The notes under the pieces were generated by a model. The model had not been told where the DNA came from and ran no database searches. It saw only the letters and a program-made list of their open reading frames with translations. Both the position numbers and the translations under genes were made by a program. From Moraxella lacunata (GTDB taxonomy: Bacteria > Pseudomonadota > Gammaproteobacteria > Pseudomonadales > Moraxellaceae), in contig NZ_MXAN01000012.1 of the NCBI RefSeq assembly GCF_002027545.1, positions 61,907 through 101,301 of the forward strand: DNA of 39,395 nucleotides, given 5' to 3'. Shown piece by piece: positions 24,378 through 31,931 of this stretch (positions are counted from its first letter, which is position 1; the number at the start of each line of letters is the position of its first letter).

Positions 24378-25205
24378 TATTATGTCAAAAGTTGGCCTGT
24401 AAGAAAATACGCAAAAATCGCAAAGTTTTGTAAGCATATGCTTACAAACGCAAATCACGCCCCAAATCCCTTTATTAACGCCCGCACGCCCAATATCAGC
24501 AAAATGACAAGCACGATTTTTTTTAAACATTGCTTGGGATATTTTATCCCGAAAATAAAACCCCAAATATAAAAACATCACACTCGCCACACCAATCATC
24601 AGCCAGTCATTTTTGGGCAAGGCAGTCAGAGCTTGCCACAAGACGATAAGCTGGGCGATTTTGCCAACGACATAGCATAGGTTACTTGCCTTGATAAGCT
24701 CGGTTTTTGGGTCATCGGTGTATTCGGTAGCGGAGAGCAAATACATCACGAGCAGGGGCGACATGGCGTTGGTGGCTCCGCCCAACACCCCTGCAATCGT
24801 ACCGCTTATCACAAGGCTTGGAGTGGTGTTGGGCAGGTTAAAATTTTTGCCCACGCTCATCGCCACAAACTGCATGGCGACATAGCCAACAATGAGTAGC
24901 CCTAACGCAATCAGTAGATGATGAGATGCGATGATAAAAACAAGTTTTGTGCCAATAAAACTGCCAACAAAACTTGTCAGCACAAGGAGCCAGTACTTTT
25001 TAAGATAATAAACAATCCGTCCACCGTCCAAAAACACGACCAAATTGATAAGCAAACAAGGAATGACCGTCAGCACCAAAACGTGCGACATCGGATAGCT
25101 ACTTGCCAAAGCGGTGGTAGCGATGAGTGTTACGCCAATGCCTGTCAGCCCATGAAAGATACTGGCGATGATAAAGGTTAAGATGATAAGAGTAAAGGCG
25201 GTCAT
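24303..25205 (-). CDS. TauE/SafE-family permease, C-terminus frameshifted at an A8 tract
   Basis: A multi-pass inner-membrane protein of the TauE/SafE group, whose members export sulfite or organosulfonates; the substrate here is unknown. From the ATG at 25205 (MTAFTLIILTF) six or seven hydrophobic segments follow, including FHGLTGIG and the second-half repeat AGVLGGATNAMSPLLV. After DKISQAMFKK the frame becomes hydrophilic and Cys-rich. If one A is removed from the A8 run (T8 at 24517-24524 on the plus strand), the frame continues as IVLVILLILGVRALIKGFGA and stops at 24455, giving a normal last helix. The current stop at 24303 lies inside element B. Upstream extension to 25292 translates a GGTAAAA repeat and is unlikely. 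Confidence 0.8.
   Translation of the reverse strand: MTAFTLIILTFIIASIFHGLTGIGVTLIATTALASSYPMSHVLVLTVIPCLLINLVVFLDGGRIVYYLKKYWLLVLTSFVGSFIGTKLVFIIASHHLLIALGLLIVGYVAMQFVAMSVGKNFNLPNTTPSLVISGTIAGVLGGATNAMSPLLVMYLLSATEYTDDPKTELIKASNLCYVVGKIAQLIVLWQALTALPKNDWLMIGVASVMFLYLGFYFRDKISQAMFKKNRACHFADIGRAGVNKGIWGVICVCKHMLTKLCDFCVFSYRPTFDIIDFFPNPDFCRFLKTSTPILTRVYF
24427..24448. promoter_or_regulatory. Perfect palindrome upstream of the degenerate short-ORF cassette
   Basis: The 22-bp palindrome has the core TTGTAAGCATATGCTTACAA. It is followed on the minus strand by AACTTTGCGATTTTTGCG and a CATAAT box. The same arrangement occurs at 28104-28125, so an operator for an unknown regulator is likely. Confidence 0.55.
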
Positions 25206-25221
25206 GGCACTTCTGACAAAA

Positions 25222-25262
25222 TGGGTAAAATAGGTAAAAGTAAAATAGGTAAAACGGGTAAA
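25222..25262. repeat. Degenerate GGTAAAA tandem repeats
   Basis: Four GGTAAA units with variable spacers lie just upstream of the TauE-family gene. In the open frame they encode an FTYF-type repeat, which argues against an upstream start. Confidence 0.6.
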
Positions 25263-25305
25263 TGCAGGTGTAGATTTGTGCCTATCAAACACCCCTAAAA
25301 CTTGT

Positions 25306-25311
25306 TATAAT
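25306..25311 (+). promoter_or_regulatory. Probable -10 box of tex
   Basis: TATAAT lies 33 bp upstream of the tex ATG, but no clear -35 box is seen at the usual distance. A TAGGAT ribosome-binding site follows. Confidence 0.4.
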
Positions 25312-25343
25312 AGCACATTTATCATTCATATAAGTAGGATATT

Positions 25344-27704
25344 ATGGATACCCAAGCCACAAGCCCTAATCCCATCAACCACACCGCCATCTACCAAAAA
25401 CTTGCCACAGACCATGCCGTGCGTGCCGAGCAGGTTCAAGCCTTTGCCGATTTGCTGGACGAAGGGGCGAGCGTGCCATTCATCGCCCGTTATCGTAAGG
25501 ACAAAACAGGCGGACTTGATGATGGCATGCTTCGTACCCTAGAAAAAGCCCTAACGCACGAACGGGATTTGGCGGTTCGCCGTAACAAGGTGCTTGAGCT
25601 TTTGACCGCCCAAAACGCCCTAACGGACGAACTTACCCTGCGTGTCAAAAACGCCATGAGCAAGTTGGAGCTTGAAGCGATTTATGAGCCCTACCGCCCA
25701 AAACGCCGCACCTTGTCGGCTAAGGCGACTTTGGCAGGGCTTCGCCCGATTGCCGAGCGGATTTTGGCAGGGGAAAGCTTGGATACGGCACTATCGGACT
25801 ACACGCCTGTTAGCACGGTAACGGATGAGCAAGGCGAGAGCTTTGATGTGGATTATAGCACTCGTGATTTACAACTAGCAGGCGTGCAAGCGATTATCCT
25901 TGATGAATGGGCGTTGAATTTAGATTTGTTTGACAAGGTGCGGGCAGGCTTTAACGCCACAGCAAGCATTCACGCTAAGCTTGTGGGCGAAGAAAAACGA
26001 GAGGCAGGCGAGAAATTCAAAGACTATTTTGACCATACCGAAACCTTTGCCAAGCTCTCCAATCATCGCCTACTTGCCATGCTTCGTGGCAGACAGGCAA
26101 ATGTGCTTGTCCTATCCGTGCTTGGCGAAGATGAGCCGTTTGTCGCTCAAATTAAAACCACTTTTGGGGCAAGCGATACGGACGAGCGTGGGCAGTTTTT
26201 GAGCGAGACGTCAGACAGATTATGGAGTGCCAAATGGCGACCACAGATTGAGCATCGCCTATTGACCGAGAGACGACTGGACGCTGAAACGCACGCCATT
26301 GGCGTATTTGCCCAAAATCTAAAACACCTACTCATGACCGCCCCTGCTGGACGCAAGGTTATCCTAGGCGTGGACCCTGGTATCCGTCATGGCGTAAAAA
26401 TGGCGGTGATTGACAGCACAGGCGATGTCGTGGCGACTGACACCGTGTACCCCTTTACCGACCCCACGACCGACAAGGCAAAGGCGGTGATTGCCAAGCT
26501 CATCGCTGATTATGGTGTGGAGCTTGTCGCCATTGGCAACGGCACAGCAAGCCGTGAATCGGATGAGCTTGTCAAGGCGGTCATTAGCGAGAACAGCCTA
26601 TCCGCCAAAGCGGTGGTGGTATCGGAAGCGGGAGCGAGCGTGTATTCGGCAAGTGAGATTGCCAGTAGCGAGCTACCTGAGCTTGATGTGTCGGTGCGTG
26701 GGGCGGTGTCTATCGCCAGACGATTGCAAGACCCCTTGTCCGAGCTTGTCAAGGTTGAACCAAAAGCAATCGGTGTGGGACAATATCAGCATGATGTCAA
26801 TCAAGCCGAGCTAGAATCAAGCCTTGACAAAGTTACCGAAGACTGCGTGAATGCGGTGGGTGTGGACGTGAACACGGCAAGCCCTGCCATTTTGGCTCAC
26901 ATTGCAGGACTCAACAAAAATGTCGCCCAACAAATCGTGAACTACCGCCGTACCAATGGAGCATTTAAAAACCGTGAAGAGCTAAAAGCCGTGCCACGTT
27001 TGGGCGTAAAGACCTTTGAGCAGTCGGCAGGATTTTTGCGTATCAAAGACGGCACCGAGCCACTGGACGCAACAGGCGTACACCCCGAAAGCTATGGGCT
27101 GGTGTATGAGATTTTGCGTAAGGCGGACAAGTCGTTGTCGGACGTACTGGGCAATGAAACCCTTGCCAAATCGCTAAACGACAGCACGGACAATTTTAGT
27201 CAGCTTGCCACGGTGCTTGCCGAGCTTGCCAAACCTGCTCACGACCCCCGTGGCGAATTTAAAACCGCCAAATTCCGTGATGATGTGAGTGAAATCAAAC
27301 ACTTACAAATCGGCATGGAGCTAGAAGGCGTGGTAACGAACGTAACTGCGTTTGGTTGTTTTGTGGACATTGGCGTACACCAAGACGGATTGGTGCATAT
27401 CTCTGAGCTGTCCGACAGTTTTGTGGCTGACCCTGCGGACGTGGTCAAGCCCCAAGACATTGTCAAAGTGCGTGTGCTATCGGTGGACGAGCCAAGAAAG
27501 CGGATTGGGCTTTCTATGAAATCGCCTGACAAAAAAGAAGTGCCAAAGTCTGACAAATCGGATAAAGCATTTAAAGACAAAACAAACGCCAAGCCAAGCA
27601 ATAAGCCCAATAATAAGCCAAAACGTGAATTTAACAAAGCCAAAAACGAACCTGCCAAAGTGGGGAGTTTTGGGGCGTTGTTGAAACAGGCGGGGCTTAA
27701 ATAG
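25344..27704 (+). CDS. tex: Tex family RNA-binding transcription accessory protein
   Basis: A conserved nucleic-acid-binding protein of uncertain role in transcription and toxin expression. The 786 residues show the N-terminal Tex helical region (PFIARYRKDKTGGLDDGMLR), a YqgF/RNase H-like fold (ILGVDPGIRHGVKMAVID), helix-hairpin-helix motifs (VNTASPAILAHIAGLN) and an S1 domain (GVVTNVTAFGCFVDIGVHQDG). A Lys/Asn-rich tail follows. The ATG has a TAGGATATT leader. It is a single gene between convergent neighbours. Confidence 0.97.
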   Translation: MDTQATSPNPINHTAIYQKLATDHAVRAEQVQAFADLLDEGASVPFIARYRKDKTGGLDDGMLRTLEKALTHERDLAVRRNKVLELLTAQNALTDELTLRVKNAMSKLELEAIYEPYRPKRRTLSAKATLAGLRPIAERILAGESLDTALSDYTPVSTVTDEQGESFDVDYSTRDLQLAGVQAIILDEWALNLDLFDKVRAGFNATASIHAKLVGEEKREAGEKFKDYFDHTETFAKLSNHRLLAMLRGRQANVLVLSVLGEDEPFVAQIKTTFGASDTDERGQFLSETSDRLWSAKWRPQIEHRLLTERRLDAETHAIGVFAQNLKHLLMTAPAGRKVILGVDPGIRHGVKMAVIDSTGDVVATDTVYPFTDPTTDKAKAVIAKLIADYGVELVAIGNGTASRESDELVKAVISENSLSAKAVVVSEAGASVYSASEIASSELPELDVSVRGAVSIARRLQDPLSELVKVEPKAIGVGQYQHDVNQAELESSLDKVTEDCVNAVGVDVNTASPAILAHIAGLNKNVAQQIVNYRRTNGAFKNREELKAVPRLGVKTFEQSAGFLRIKDGTEPLDATGVHPESYGLVYEILRKADKSLSDVLGNETLAKSLNDSTDNFSQLATVLAELAKPAHDPRGEFKTAKFRDDVSEIKHLQIGMELEGVVTNVTAFGCFVDIGVHQDGLVHISELSDSFVADPADVVKPQDIVKVRVLSVDEPRKRIGLSMKSPDKKEVPKSDKSDKAFKDKTNAKPSNKPNNKPKREFNKAKNEPAKVGSFGALLKQAGLK

Positions 27705-27797
27705 TTTGGGTTATTGAGAATGAAGGTGGGGTTGCCTGCCTTTGTTTTGTCGTGTATAAATCTACACCTAACAAACTCGATATTTACCACGGGTTTG

Positions 27798-27863
27798 TAG
27801 GGGTGTGCTGAGCACACCTTTTGATGATATTATTGTGCAAGGCGTGCTCAGCACGCCCCTACG
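27798..27863. repeat. Double-palindrome REP-like repeat
   Basis: Two palindromes (GTGTGCTGAGCACAC and GCGTGCTCAGCACGC) are bounded by GTAGGGG and CCCCTAC in inverted orientation. It is the same design as 9823-9886. It lies downstream of tex and may act in 3'-end stability. Confidence 0.65.
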
Positions 27864-27913
27864 TCCACACATCATGGTATTTGTAGTAATTTTAAAGTTT
27901 TTTAGGTGTAACA

Positions 27914-27951
27914 GTAAAAACAAAGCCACAAATGGGGGTCATTTGTGGCTT
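27914..27951 (-). terminator. Strong terminator of the short-ORF cassette
   Basis: An 11-bp perfect stem AGCCACAAATG/CATTTGTGGCT with a GGGGT loop has T-runs on both strands. It ends the minus-strand unit that begins near 28056 and could also stop tex transcription. Confidence 0.8.
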
Positions 27952-27967
27952 TTGTCATGGGGTTTTG

Positions 27968-28030
27968 CTACCTGCGGTGTTCCATTGGGTTGTCCATAAT
28001 ATCAGCGTTCATCCATGTTGGCTTATCCAT
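27968..28030 (-). CDS. Putative 20-residue peptide in a stand-alone transcription unit
   Basis: It reads MDKPTWMNADIMDNPMEHRR. AAGGAG lies 7 bases before the ATG, a CATAAT -10-like box is at 28056-28061, a 22-bp imperfect palindrome is about 43 bp further upstream, and a strong terminator follows 17 bp after the stop. A diverged copy of the whole unit exists at 24.16-24.45 kb. I know no family. It may be a small protein, a leader peptide, or a regulatory RNA of about 130 nt in which the ORF is incidental. Confidence 0.4.
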   Translation of the reverse strand: MDKPTWMNADIMDNPMEHRR

Positions 28031-28103
28031 TTGCCATCTCCTTGCTGATGTGTGTATTATGCCAAAATAGCACCCATAAGAAAATACGCAAAAATCGCAA
28101 AGT

Positions 28104-28125
28104 TTTGTCAGCATTTGCTTACAAA
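28104..28125. promoter_or_regulatory. Imperfect palindrome upstream of the short-ORF cassette
   Basis: The half-sites TTTGTCAGCA and TGCTTACAAA match the perfect palindrome at 24427-24448. The following AT-rich block is also shared (ATACGCAAAAATCGCAAAGT in plus orientation). It sits 3 bp after the nsrR-like stop codon, at a spacing suited to an activator site. Confidence 0.5.
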
Positions 28126-28128
28126 TGC

Positions 28129-28623
28129 TTATTCGGCGTTTTTATCCAAAAGTGTCAATAGCTCTTTGTCATTGACCAACACGTCAGCAAGGGTATAGCC
28201 ATCTAGCACCGCCACAAAGGCAAGCATGGCTTTATAAAACACCCCCTTTAAACGGCAGGCAGGCGAGATGACACAGCTGTTGGTGTCATCGCCGATATTG
28301 ACCAAGCTGATTTTACCGTCTGTGTTTTTAGAGTTATCATCTAAGCATTCTAATATGCCAAAATCGCTCTCGGTGTGGCGAATGAGTCGCCCGATGTTAA
28401 TCTCGCTTGGGTCTTTGGCTAGGCGAATGCCCCCGCCTTTGCCACGCACGCTCTCGATGTAGCCCAATTTACCCAGTTGATGAATGATTTTGGTGAGATG
28501 ACTTTTTGAGATGTCATAGGCTTGGGCGATGTCGTCAATGTTGGCAAGCTCGCCATCTTTGGGTGTTACCGCCAGATAAATCAAAGAACGTAGAGCATAA
28601 TCGCTATAATTGGTCAGTTTCAT
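28129..28623 (-). CDS. nsrR: Rrf2-family regulator, NsrR-like
   Basis: A 164-residue winged-helix protein beginning MKLTNYSDYALRSLIYLA, with VRGKGGGIRLAK in the wing. Three Cys could hold an iron-sulfur cluster: C93, C117 and C123 (SCVISPACRLK), like NsrR, the nitric-oxide sensor. The gap between the first and second Cys is 23 residues rather than the usual 4-8 because of an extra acidic segment. The ATG at 28623 is preferred to an upstream TTG. An ATTCTT-N8-AAGAAT inverted repeat overlaps its leader and could be an autoregulatory site. Confidence 0.82.
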   Translation of the reverse strand: MKLTNYSDYALRSLIYLAVTPKDGELANIDDIAQAYDISKSHLTKIIHQLGKLGYIESVRGKGGGIRLAKDPSEINIGRLIRHTESDFGILECLDDNSKNTDGKISLVNIGDDTNSCVISPACRLKGVFYKAMLAFVAVLDGYTLADVLVNDKELLTLLDKNAE

Positions 28624-28629
28624 GTTGTT

Positions 28630-28649
28630 ATTCTTCAAGTTAAAAGAAT
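28630..28649. promoter_or_regulatory. Candidate autoregulatory site of the NsrR-like gene
   Basis: The inverted repeat ATTCTT-N8-AAGAAT lies 7-26 bp upstream of the start codon. Rrf2 regulators often repress their own genes from such positions. Confidence 0.35.
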
Positions 28650-28742
28650 ATTATAACAAATTTATGGGGGTTTTACTGTTTTTTGCTTGTTTTAATCTCG
28701 TGCTTTGTTTATTCTGTAAGTGATTGATATGTATCAAATTAT

Positions 28743-28776
28743 CTAAAATTAAAGGGCGGAAATGTTCCACCCTTTT
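28743..28776 (-). terminator. Terminator after the 50-aa peptide gene
   Basis: The stem AAAGGGTGG/CCGCCCTTT with a short loop is followed by AATTTT on the minus strand. It lies 13 bp past the peptide stop. Confidence 0.7.
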
Positions 28777-28788
28777 AAAAAATCAAAT

Positions 28789-28941
28789 TCAAATCTTACA
28801 CGCACCACCTTCACAGCCGTCATCATTTTCGCCATCAAATCCGCCGACCACGCTCACGTCCGCCAAATCGCCAAGCATGGCATCAAAGTCCAGCTCATCA
28901 AGGTTTAAATCGTCCAAATCAATCGCTTGTGAGTTTGTCAT
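28789..28941 (-). CDS. 50-residue acidic peptide with a Gly-Gly motif and CxxxxC tail
   Basis: It begins MTNSQAIDLDDLNLDELDFD, continues to VVGG (31-34) and ends with a short tail holding GCEGGAC (C43 and C48). Fourteen residues are Asp or Glu and only one is Lys. An excellent AGGAG ribosome-binding site lies 7 bases before the ATG and a terminator follows the stop, so I regard it as real. It is 78 bp downstream of an Old Yellow Enzyme homologue on the same strand. The acidic leader, Gly-Gly and short Cys-bearing tail recall ribosomally made peptide precursors, but no maturation enzyme is nearby. A small metal-binding protein is the alternative. Confidence 0.7.
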   Translation of the reverse strand: MTNSQAIDLDDLNLDELDFDAMLGDLADVSVVGGFDGENDDGCEGGACKI

Positions 28942-29019
28942 GGGTATCTCCTAGTTAGGGTTTATAAAATTAAAAAATTAGATTGGGTGAATCATTTCGC
29001 CCTTTTTGAAATATACTCA

Positions 29020-30153
29020 TCACATATCCAAAGGTTGCCATTCTTTACCCTTTAATGGCGGTAGATAGGCAAGCCCTTTTTGCTGATACGCCCAAAGCTG
29101 GCTTGGGATTTTGTAGATGTCGTTACGCTCAGGGTCGATGTGCGTGGCGATTTTGTCGGTGTCGCCTGTCTTTAATAGCGTGGCAAAATTGGGGTTCATC
29201 ATGACCGCCTTACCCACCGCCACAAAATCCGCCCAGCCTGTGCCATACGCACGCACCACGTCATCAGCAGAGAGTAGACAGCCCACGCCAATGAGTGGCA
29301 GTTTTCCACCAATGCGGGCATGGAGTTGTTCTATGCGGGTTAAATTGGTGTCCGCCCCACGTCTCGCCTTTTTATAAAAATCCCACAATGAGACGTGCAG
29401 GTATTGGAGTGGCTCATTCACCAAAGCATCAATCAAATCAAACGCATCCGCCATCGTCAAGCCGTCATCGCCTGATTCTTCTGGCGAAAAACGGTAGCCG
29501 ATGATAAACTCCGCCTTGCCGTGTTTGGCTTTGATGTCATTGACCGTTTTGATGACGGCTTTGGGAAAACGCAAGCGGTTCTCCAAGCTTCCACCCCATT
29601 CATCATCTCGCTTGTTGGCTTGGGGCGAGAAAAACTGCTGAATAAGATAATTATTCGCCCCATGAATCTCCACGCCATCAAACCCTGCTCTTATCGCTAG
29701 GTCGGTTGCCACGCCAAAGCCTGTGATGACCGCCTGTATCTCGTCCACGCTCATGGCTCGGGCGGACTGCTTGCCGTTGTCCATATTAGACGGGGCGATG
29801 ACTTCGCCAAACTGGGGAAGCGACTGATAACCGCCATGATGAATTTGCAAAATCGCCTTTGCACCACCTTTTTTGATGATATTGGCGGTGTCGGTTAGGC
29901 TTGCCAAATGACTCTCATCATAAGCAGACGGTTGCCCGACAAAGGCTTTACCGCTTGGGTGTACCAAAGTCGCCGCTGTGATAAATAAGCCAAAATCGTC
30001 CGACCGTCCTGTCAAAAATGCCCGCTCTTCATCGGACAATGTGCCGTCAGCATTGGACGCATAGTGGGTCATTGGAGCAACGACAAGGCGGTTTTTTATC
30101 TCCACGCCATTATTTAGGGTAAACGGAGTAAAAAGTGGGGTTGTATCAGTCAT
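29020..30153 (-). CDS. NADH:flavin oxidoreductase, Old Yellow Enzyme family
   Basis: A 377-residue FMN barrel protein. It begins PLFTPFTLNNGVEIKNRLVVAPMTHYAS and contains IHGANNYLIQQFFSPQANKRDDEWGG, the usual catalytic and FMN-contact region, and GVGCLLSADDVVRA near the phosphate site. Members reduce activated alkenes such as enones or nitro compounds using NAD(P)H; the substrate is unknown here. It is upstream of the 50-aa acidic peptide gene and may share its transcript. The clostridial iron-sulfur extension of the larger family is absent. Confidence 0.92.
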   Translation of the reverse strand: MTDTTPLFTPFTLNNGVEIKNRLVVAPMTHYASNADGTLSDEERAFLTGRSDDFGLFITAATLVHPSGKAFVGQPSAYDESHLASLTDTANIIKKGGAKAILQIHHGGYQSLPQFGEVIAPSNMDNGKQSARAMSVDEIQAVITGFGVATDLAIRAGFDGVEIHGANNYLIQQFFSPQANKRDDEWGGSLENRLRFPKAVIKTVNDIKAKHGKAEFIIGYRFSPEESGDDGLTMADAFDLIDALVNEPLQYLHVSLWDFYKKARRGADTNLTRIEQLHARIGGKLPLIGVGCLLSADDVVRAYGTGWADFVAVGKAVMMNPNFATLLKTGDTDKIATHIDPERNDIYKIPSQLWAYQQKGLAYLPPLKGKEWQPLDM

Positions 30154-30200
30154 AAATTTTCTCTTTAAAATAAAAAGGGTTGATTGCTAAATTGGTATTA

Positions 30201-30289
30201 AATCTCTTTCCAAACTAAAAATAAACCCTTATAAGTATTGGGGTTGAAGTTTTTAAAAATCCATAAAAATCAGGGTTTGGAAAGAAGTC
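30201..30289. repeat. MITE-like element B, copy 2 (89 bp)
   Basis: The same length, termini and TA flanks as copy 1 at 24289-24377, with few differences. It lies in the 300-bp gap between the luciferase-like gene and the Old Yellow Enzyme gene. Confidence 0.75.
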
Positions 30290-30310
30290 TATTGTTAAAT
30301 TGGACGGTAG

Positions 30311-30329
30311 GGGCGAATCACATTCGCCC
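30311..30329. repeat. REP-like palindrome
   Basis: GGGCGAATCACATTCGCCC preceded by GTAG. It is the same type as 7105-7124. No other feature is seen in the rest of the 30154-30453 gap. Confidence 0.6.
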
Positions 30330-30453
30330 TTGTAAACGCATCAAGTTTTAGGCTCTTTAACCATAGTAAAACAATATGCTATTGTTAATCTATCCTACTT
30401 TTGGGCAGGTTTTTGGGTAAATATGATTTCCAATACGCCATTAAAACATCAAG

Positions 30454-31437
30454 TCAACCTTTTGCCACATCAGCAAGTAGCTCATACGAGCGAGCCTGCT
30501 TGTCTTTGTCATAAATGTAGCTTACCGCCATAAATTCATCGGTATTGACTTGGCTTTGTAGTTGCTCTAATTGGGCTTTGACCGTCTGTGGCGAACCAAT
30601 CACGCTACACGCCGTCATGCTCTTTGCCATGGATAGGATATGCGGTGGAATACGGCTCTCGATGTCAGGGGCAGGCGGTTTCATGCCTGAGCGTTCGCCC
30701 GTTACCACGTTCAAGAAAAACTGCAAACTGGTGGTGGAGAGGAGCTGGGCTTCACTGTCGGTATCGGCAACAATGGCATTTAGTCCTACGATGACTTTGG
30801 GTTTGTCTAGTACGTCAGACGGCTTAAATTCTCTGCGGTAAATCTCCACCGCCTGCACCAAAAACCGTGGGGCAAAATGGGAAGCAAACGCATAAGGCAA
30901 GCCCAGCTCCCCTGCCAAATACGCACTCTCGGGGCTAGAACCCAAGATATAAAGTGGCACGTTTAGCCCTTTGGCAGGGTAAGCTCGCACTTTGTCGCTG
31001 TCGTCATTGCCAAAATAAAACTGCAACTCTTTAATGTCGCTTGGAAAACTCATCGCAAAATCGTCCTGATGACGGCGAATGGCTCGTGCGGTGGCAGGGT
31101 CTGTACCAGGGGCTCGCCCAAGCCCTAAATCCACACGGTTGGGGTATAGGCTTGCCAGTGTGCCGTACTGCTCGGCAACGACAAAGGGCGAATGGTTGGG
31201 GAGCATGACACCACCCGAGCCGACTCGGATTGTGCTTGTTTTGTCAAGCACACGTTGGATTAAAAGGCTTGTGGCGGAGCTTGCCAGATAGGGCATATTG
31301 TGATGTTCGGCAATCCAGTAGCGAGTGTAGCCTGTGCGTTCGGCAAGCTGTGCCAAGCCCACAAGGTTGTCAATGGCATCATTGAACGTCTCGCCGTCTC
31401 GTAAGGGAGCAAGGTTTAAAATAGATAAGTCGGTCAT
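30454..31437 (-). CDS. LLM-class flavin-dependent oxidoreductase, bacterial luciferase-like
   Basis: A 327-residue protein of the luciferase-like monooxygenase superfamily, closest in look to the YhbW/MsnO8 group. Segments include LSILNLAPLRDGE, YTRYWIAEHHNMP, GSGGVMLPNHSPFVVAEQYGTL and DLGLGRAPGTD. These enzymes use reduced FMN and oxygen; the substrate cannot be told. It is downstream of an ArsR-type regulator gene on the same strand, and a half-copy of the putative regulator operator lies just before its start. Confidence 0.9.
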   Translation of the reverse strand: MTDLSILNLAPLRDGETFNDAIDNLVGLAQLAERTGYTRYWIAEHHNMPYLASSATSLLIQRVLDKTSTIRVGSGGVMLPNHSPFVVAEQYGTLASLYPNRVDLGLGRAPGTDPATARAIRRHQDDFAMSFPSDIKELQFYFGNDDSDKVRAYPAKGLNVPLYILGSSPESAYLAGELGLPYAFASHFAPRFLVQAVEIYRREFKPSDVLDKPKVIVGLNAIVADTDSEAQLLSTTSLQFFLNVVTGERSGMKPPAPDIESRIPPHILSMAKSMTACSVIGSPQTVKAQLEQLQSQVNTDEFMAVSYIYDKDKQARSYELLADVAKG

Positions 31438-31455
31438 GGGTTTTCTCGCTTTTAC

Positions 31456-31475
31456 ATTTATAAAAATTTAGATAT
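31456..31475. promoter_or_regulatory. Candidate regulator site upstream of the luciferase-like gene
   Basis: ATTTATAAAAATTTAGATAT resembles the palindrome upstream of the ArsR-type gene, with one arm (TTTAGATAT) intact. It lies about 19 bp before the ATG. Confidence 0.4.
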
Positions 31476-31572
31476 GTTTTGGCAAAATTTTTGGGTGTTA
31501 TTTGATTAAATGGATAGGCGGGGGCGAATTGCATTTGCTCGATTATCAACGCACCACAAAGGGCAAATTATG

Positions 31573-31899
31573 TTAATCAGACAACCCGCCAATCTCATCA
31601 CGCACTTGGCGGATAAAGCCGTCCACACCGCTTGGGCAGTAGCGGTAATACGTCCATTTGCCAAGGCGTTTGCTCTCTATTAGCCCTGTTTGTTGTAGGC
31701 TACCTAGATAACTTGAAATCACCGATTGGGCAAGCCCTGATTTGTCGGCAATCACACCCACACAAATCCCACCGTCAAAACCCGTCTCTGCGCAGCGTAA
31801 AGCGTCCGCCCCAAAATGCGTGGTAGGGTCTTTGAGCCACAGCAAAATCTGATAGCGGACATCGTTGGCAAGCACTTTAAAAATGTCGGTGGATTTCAT
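31573..31899 (-). CDS. ArsR-family winged-helix transcriptional regulator
   Basis: A 108-residue protein beginning MKSTDIFKVLANDVRYQILLWL, with recognition-helix region SGLAQSVISSYLGSLQQTGLIE and wing RLGKWTYYRYC. It has Cys in LRCAETGFDGGICVG, but not the classical ELCVCDL metal site, so the signal is uncertain. It probably regulates itself and the downstream luciferase-like gene, since both have similar TAGATAT sites. Confidence 0.88.
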   Translation of the reverse strand: MKSTDIFKVLANDVRYQILLWLKDPTTHFGADALRCAETGFDGGICVGVIADKSGLAQSVISSYLGSLQQTGLIESKRLGKWTYYRYCPSGVDGFIRQVRDEIGGLSD

Positions 31900-31931
31900 G
31901 AATACAAATAATCTAAAAATAATACATCATT

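Noticed and set aside
25206..25292. Upstream extension of the TauE-family protein
   Set aside because: The added residues are a translation of the GGTAAAA repeat and no ribosome-binding site supports the earlier start.
27239..27817. Minus-strand ORF of 192 codons
   Set aside because: It is almost wholly antisense to the S1 domain and tail of tex, which is a clear full-length family match.
28789..28941. Calling the acidic peptide a bacteriocin
   Set aside because: The tail has only two Cys and almost no Ser or Thr, and no maturation or export genes adjoin it. I left it as unknown.
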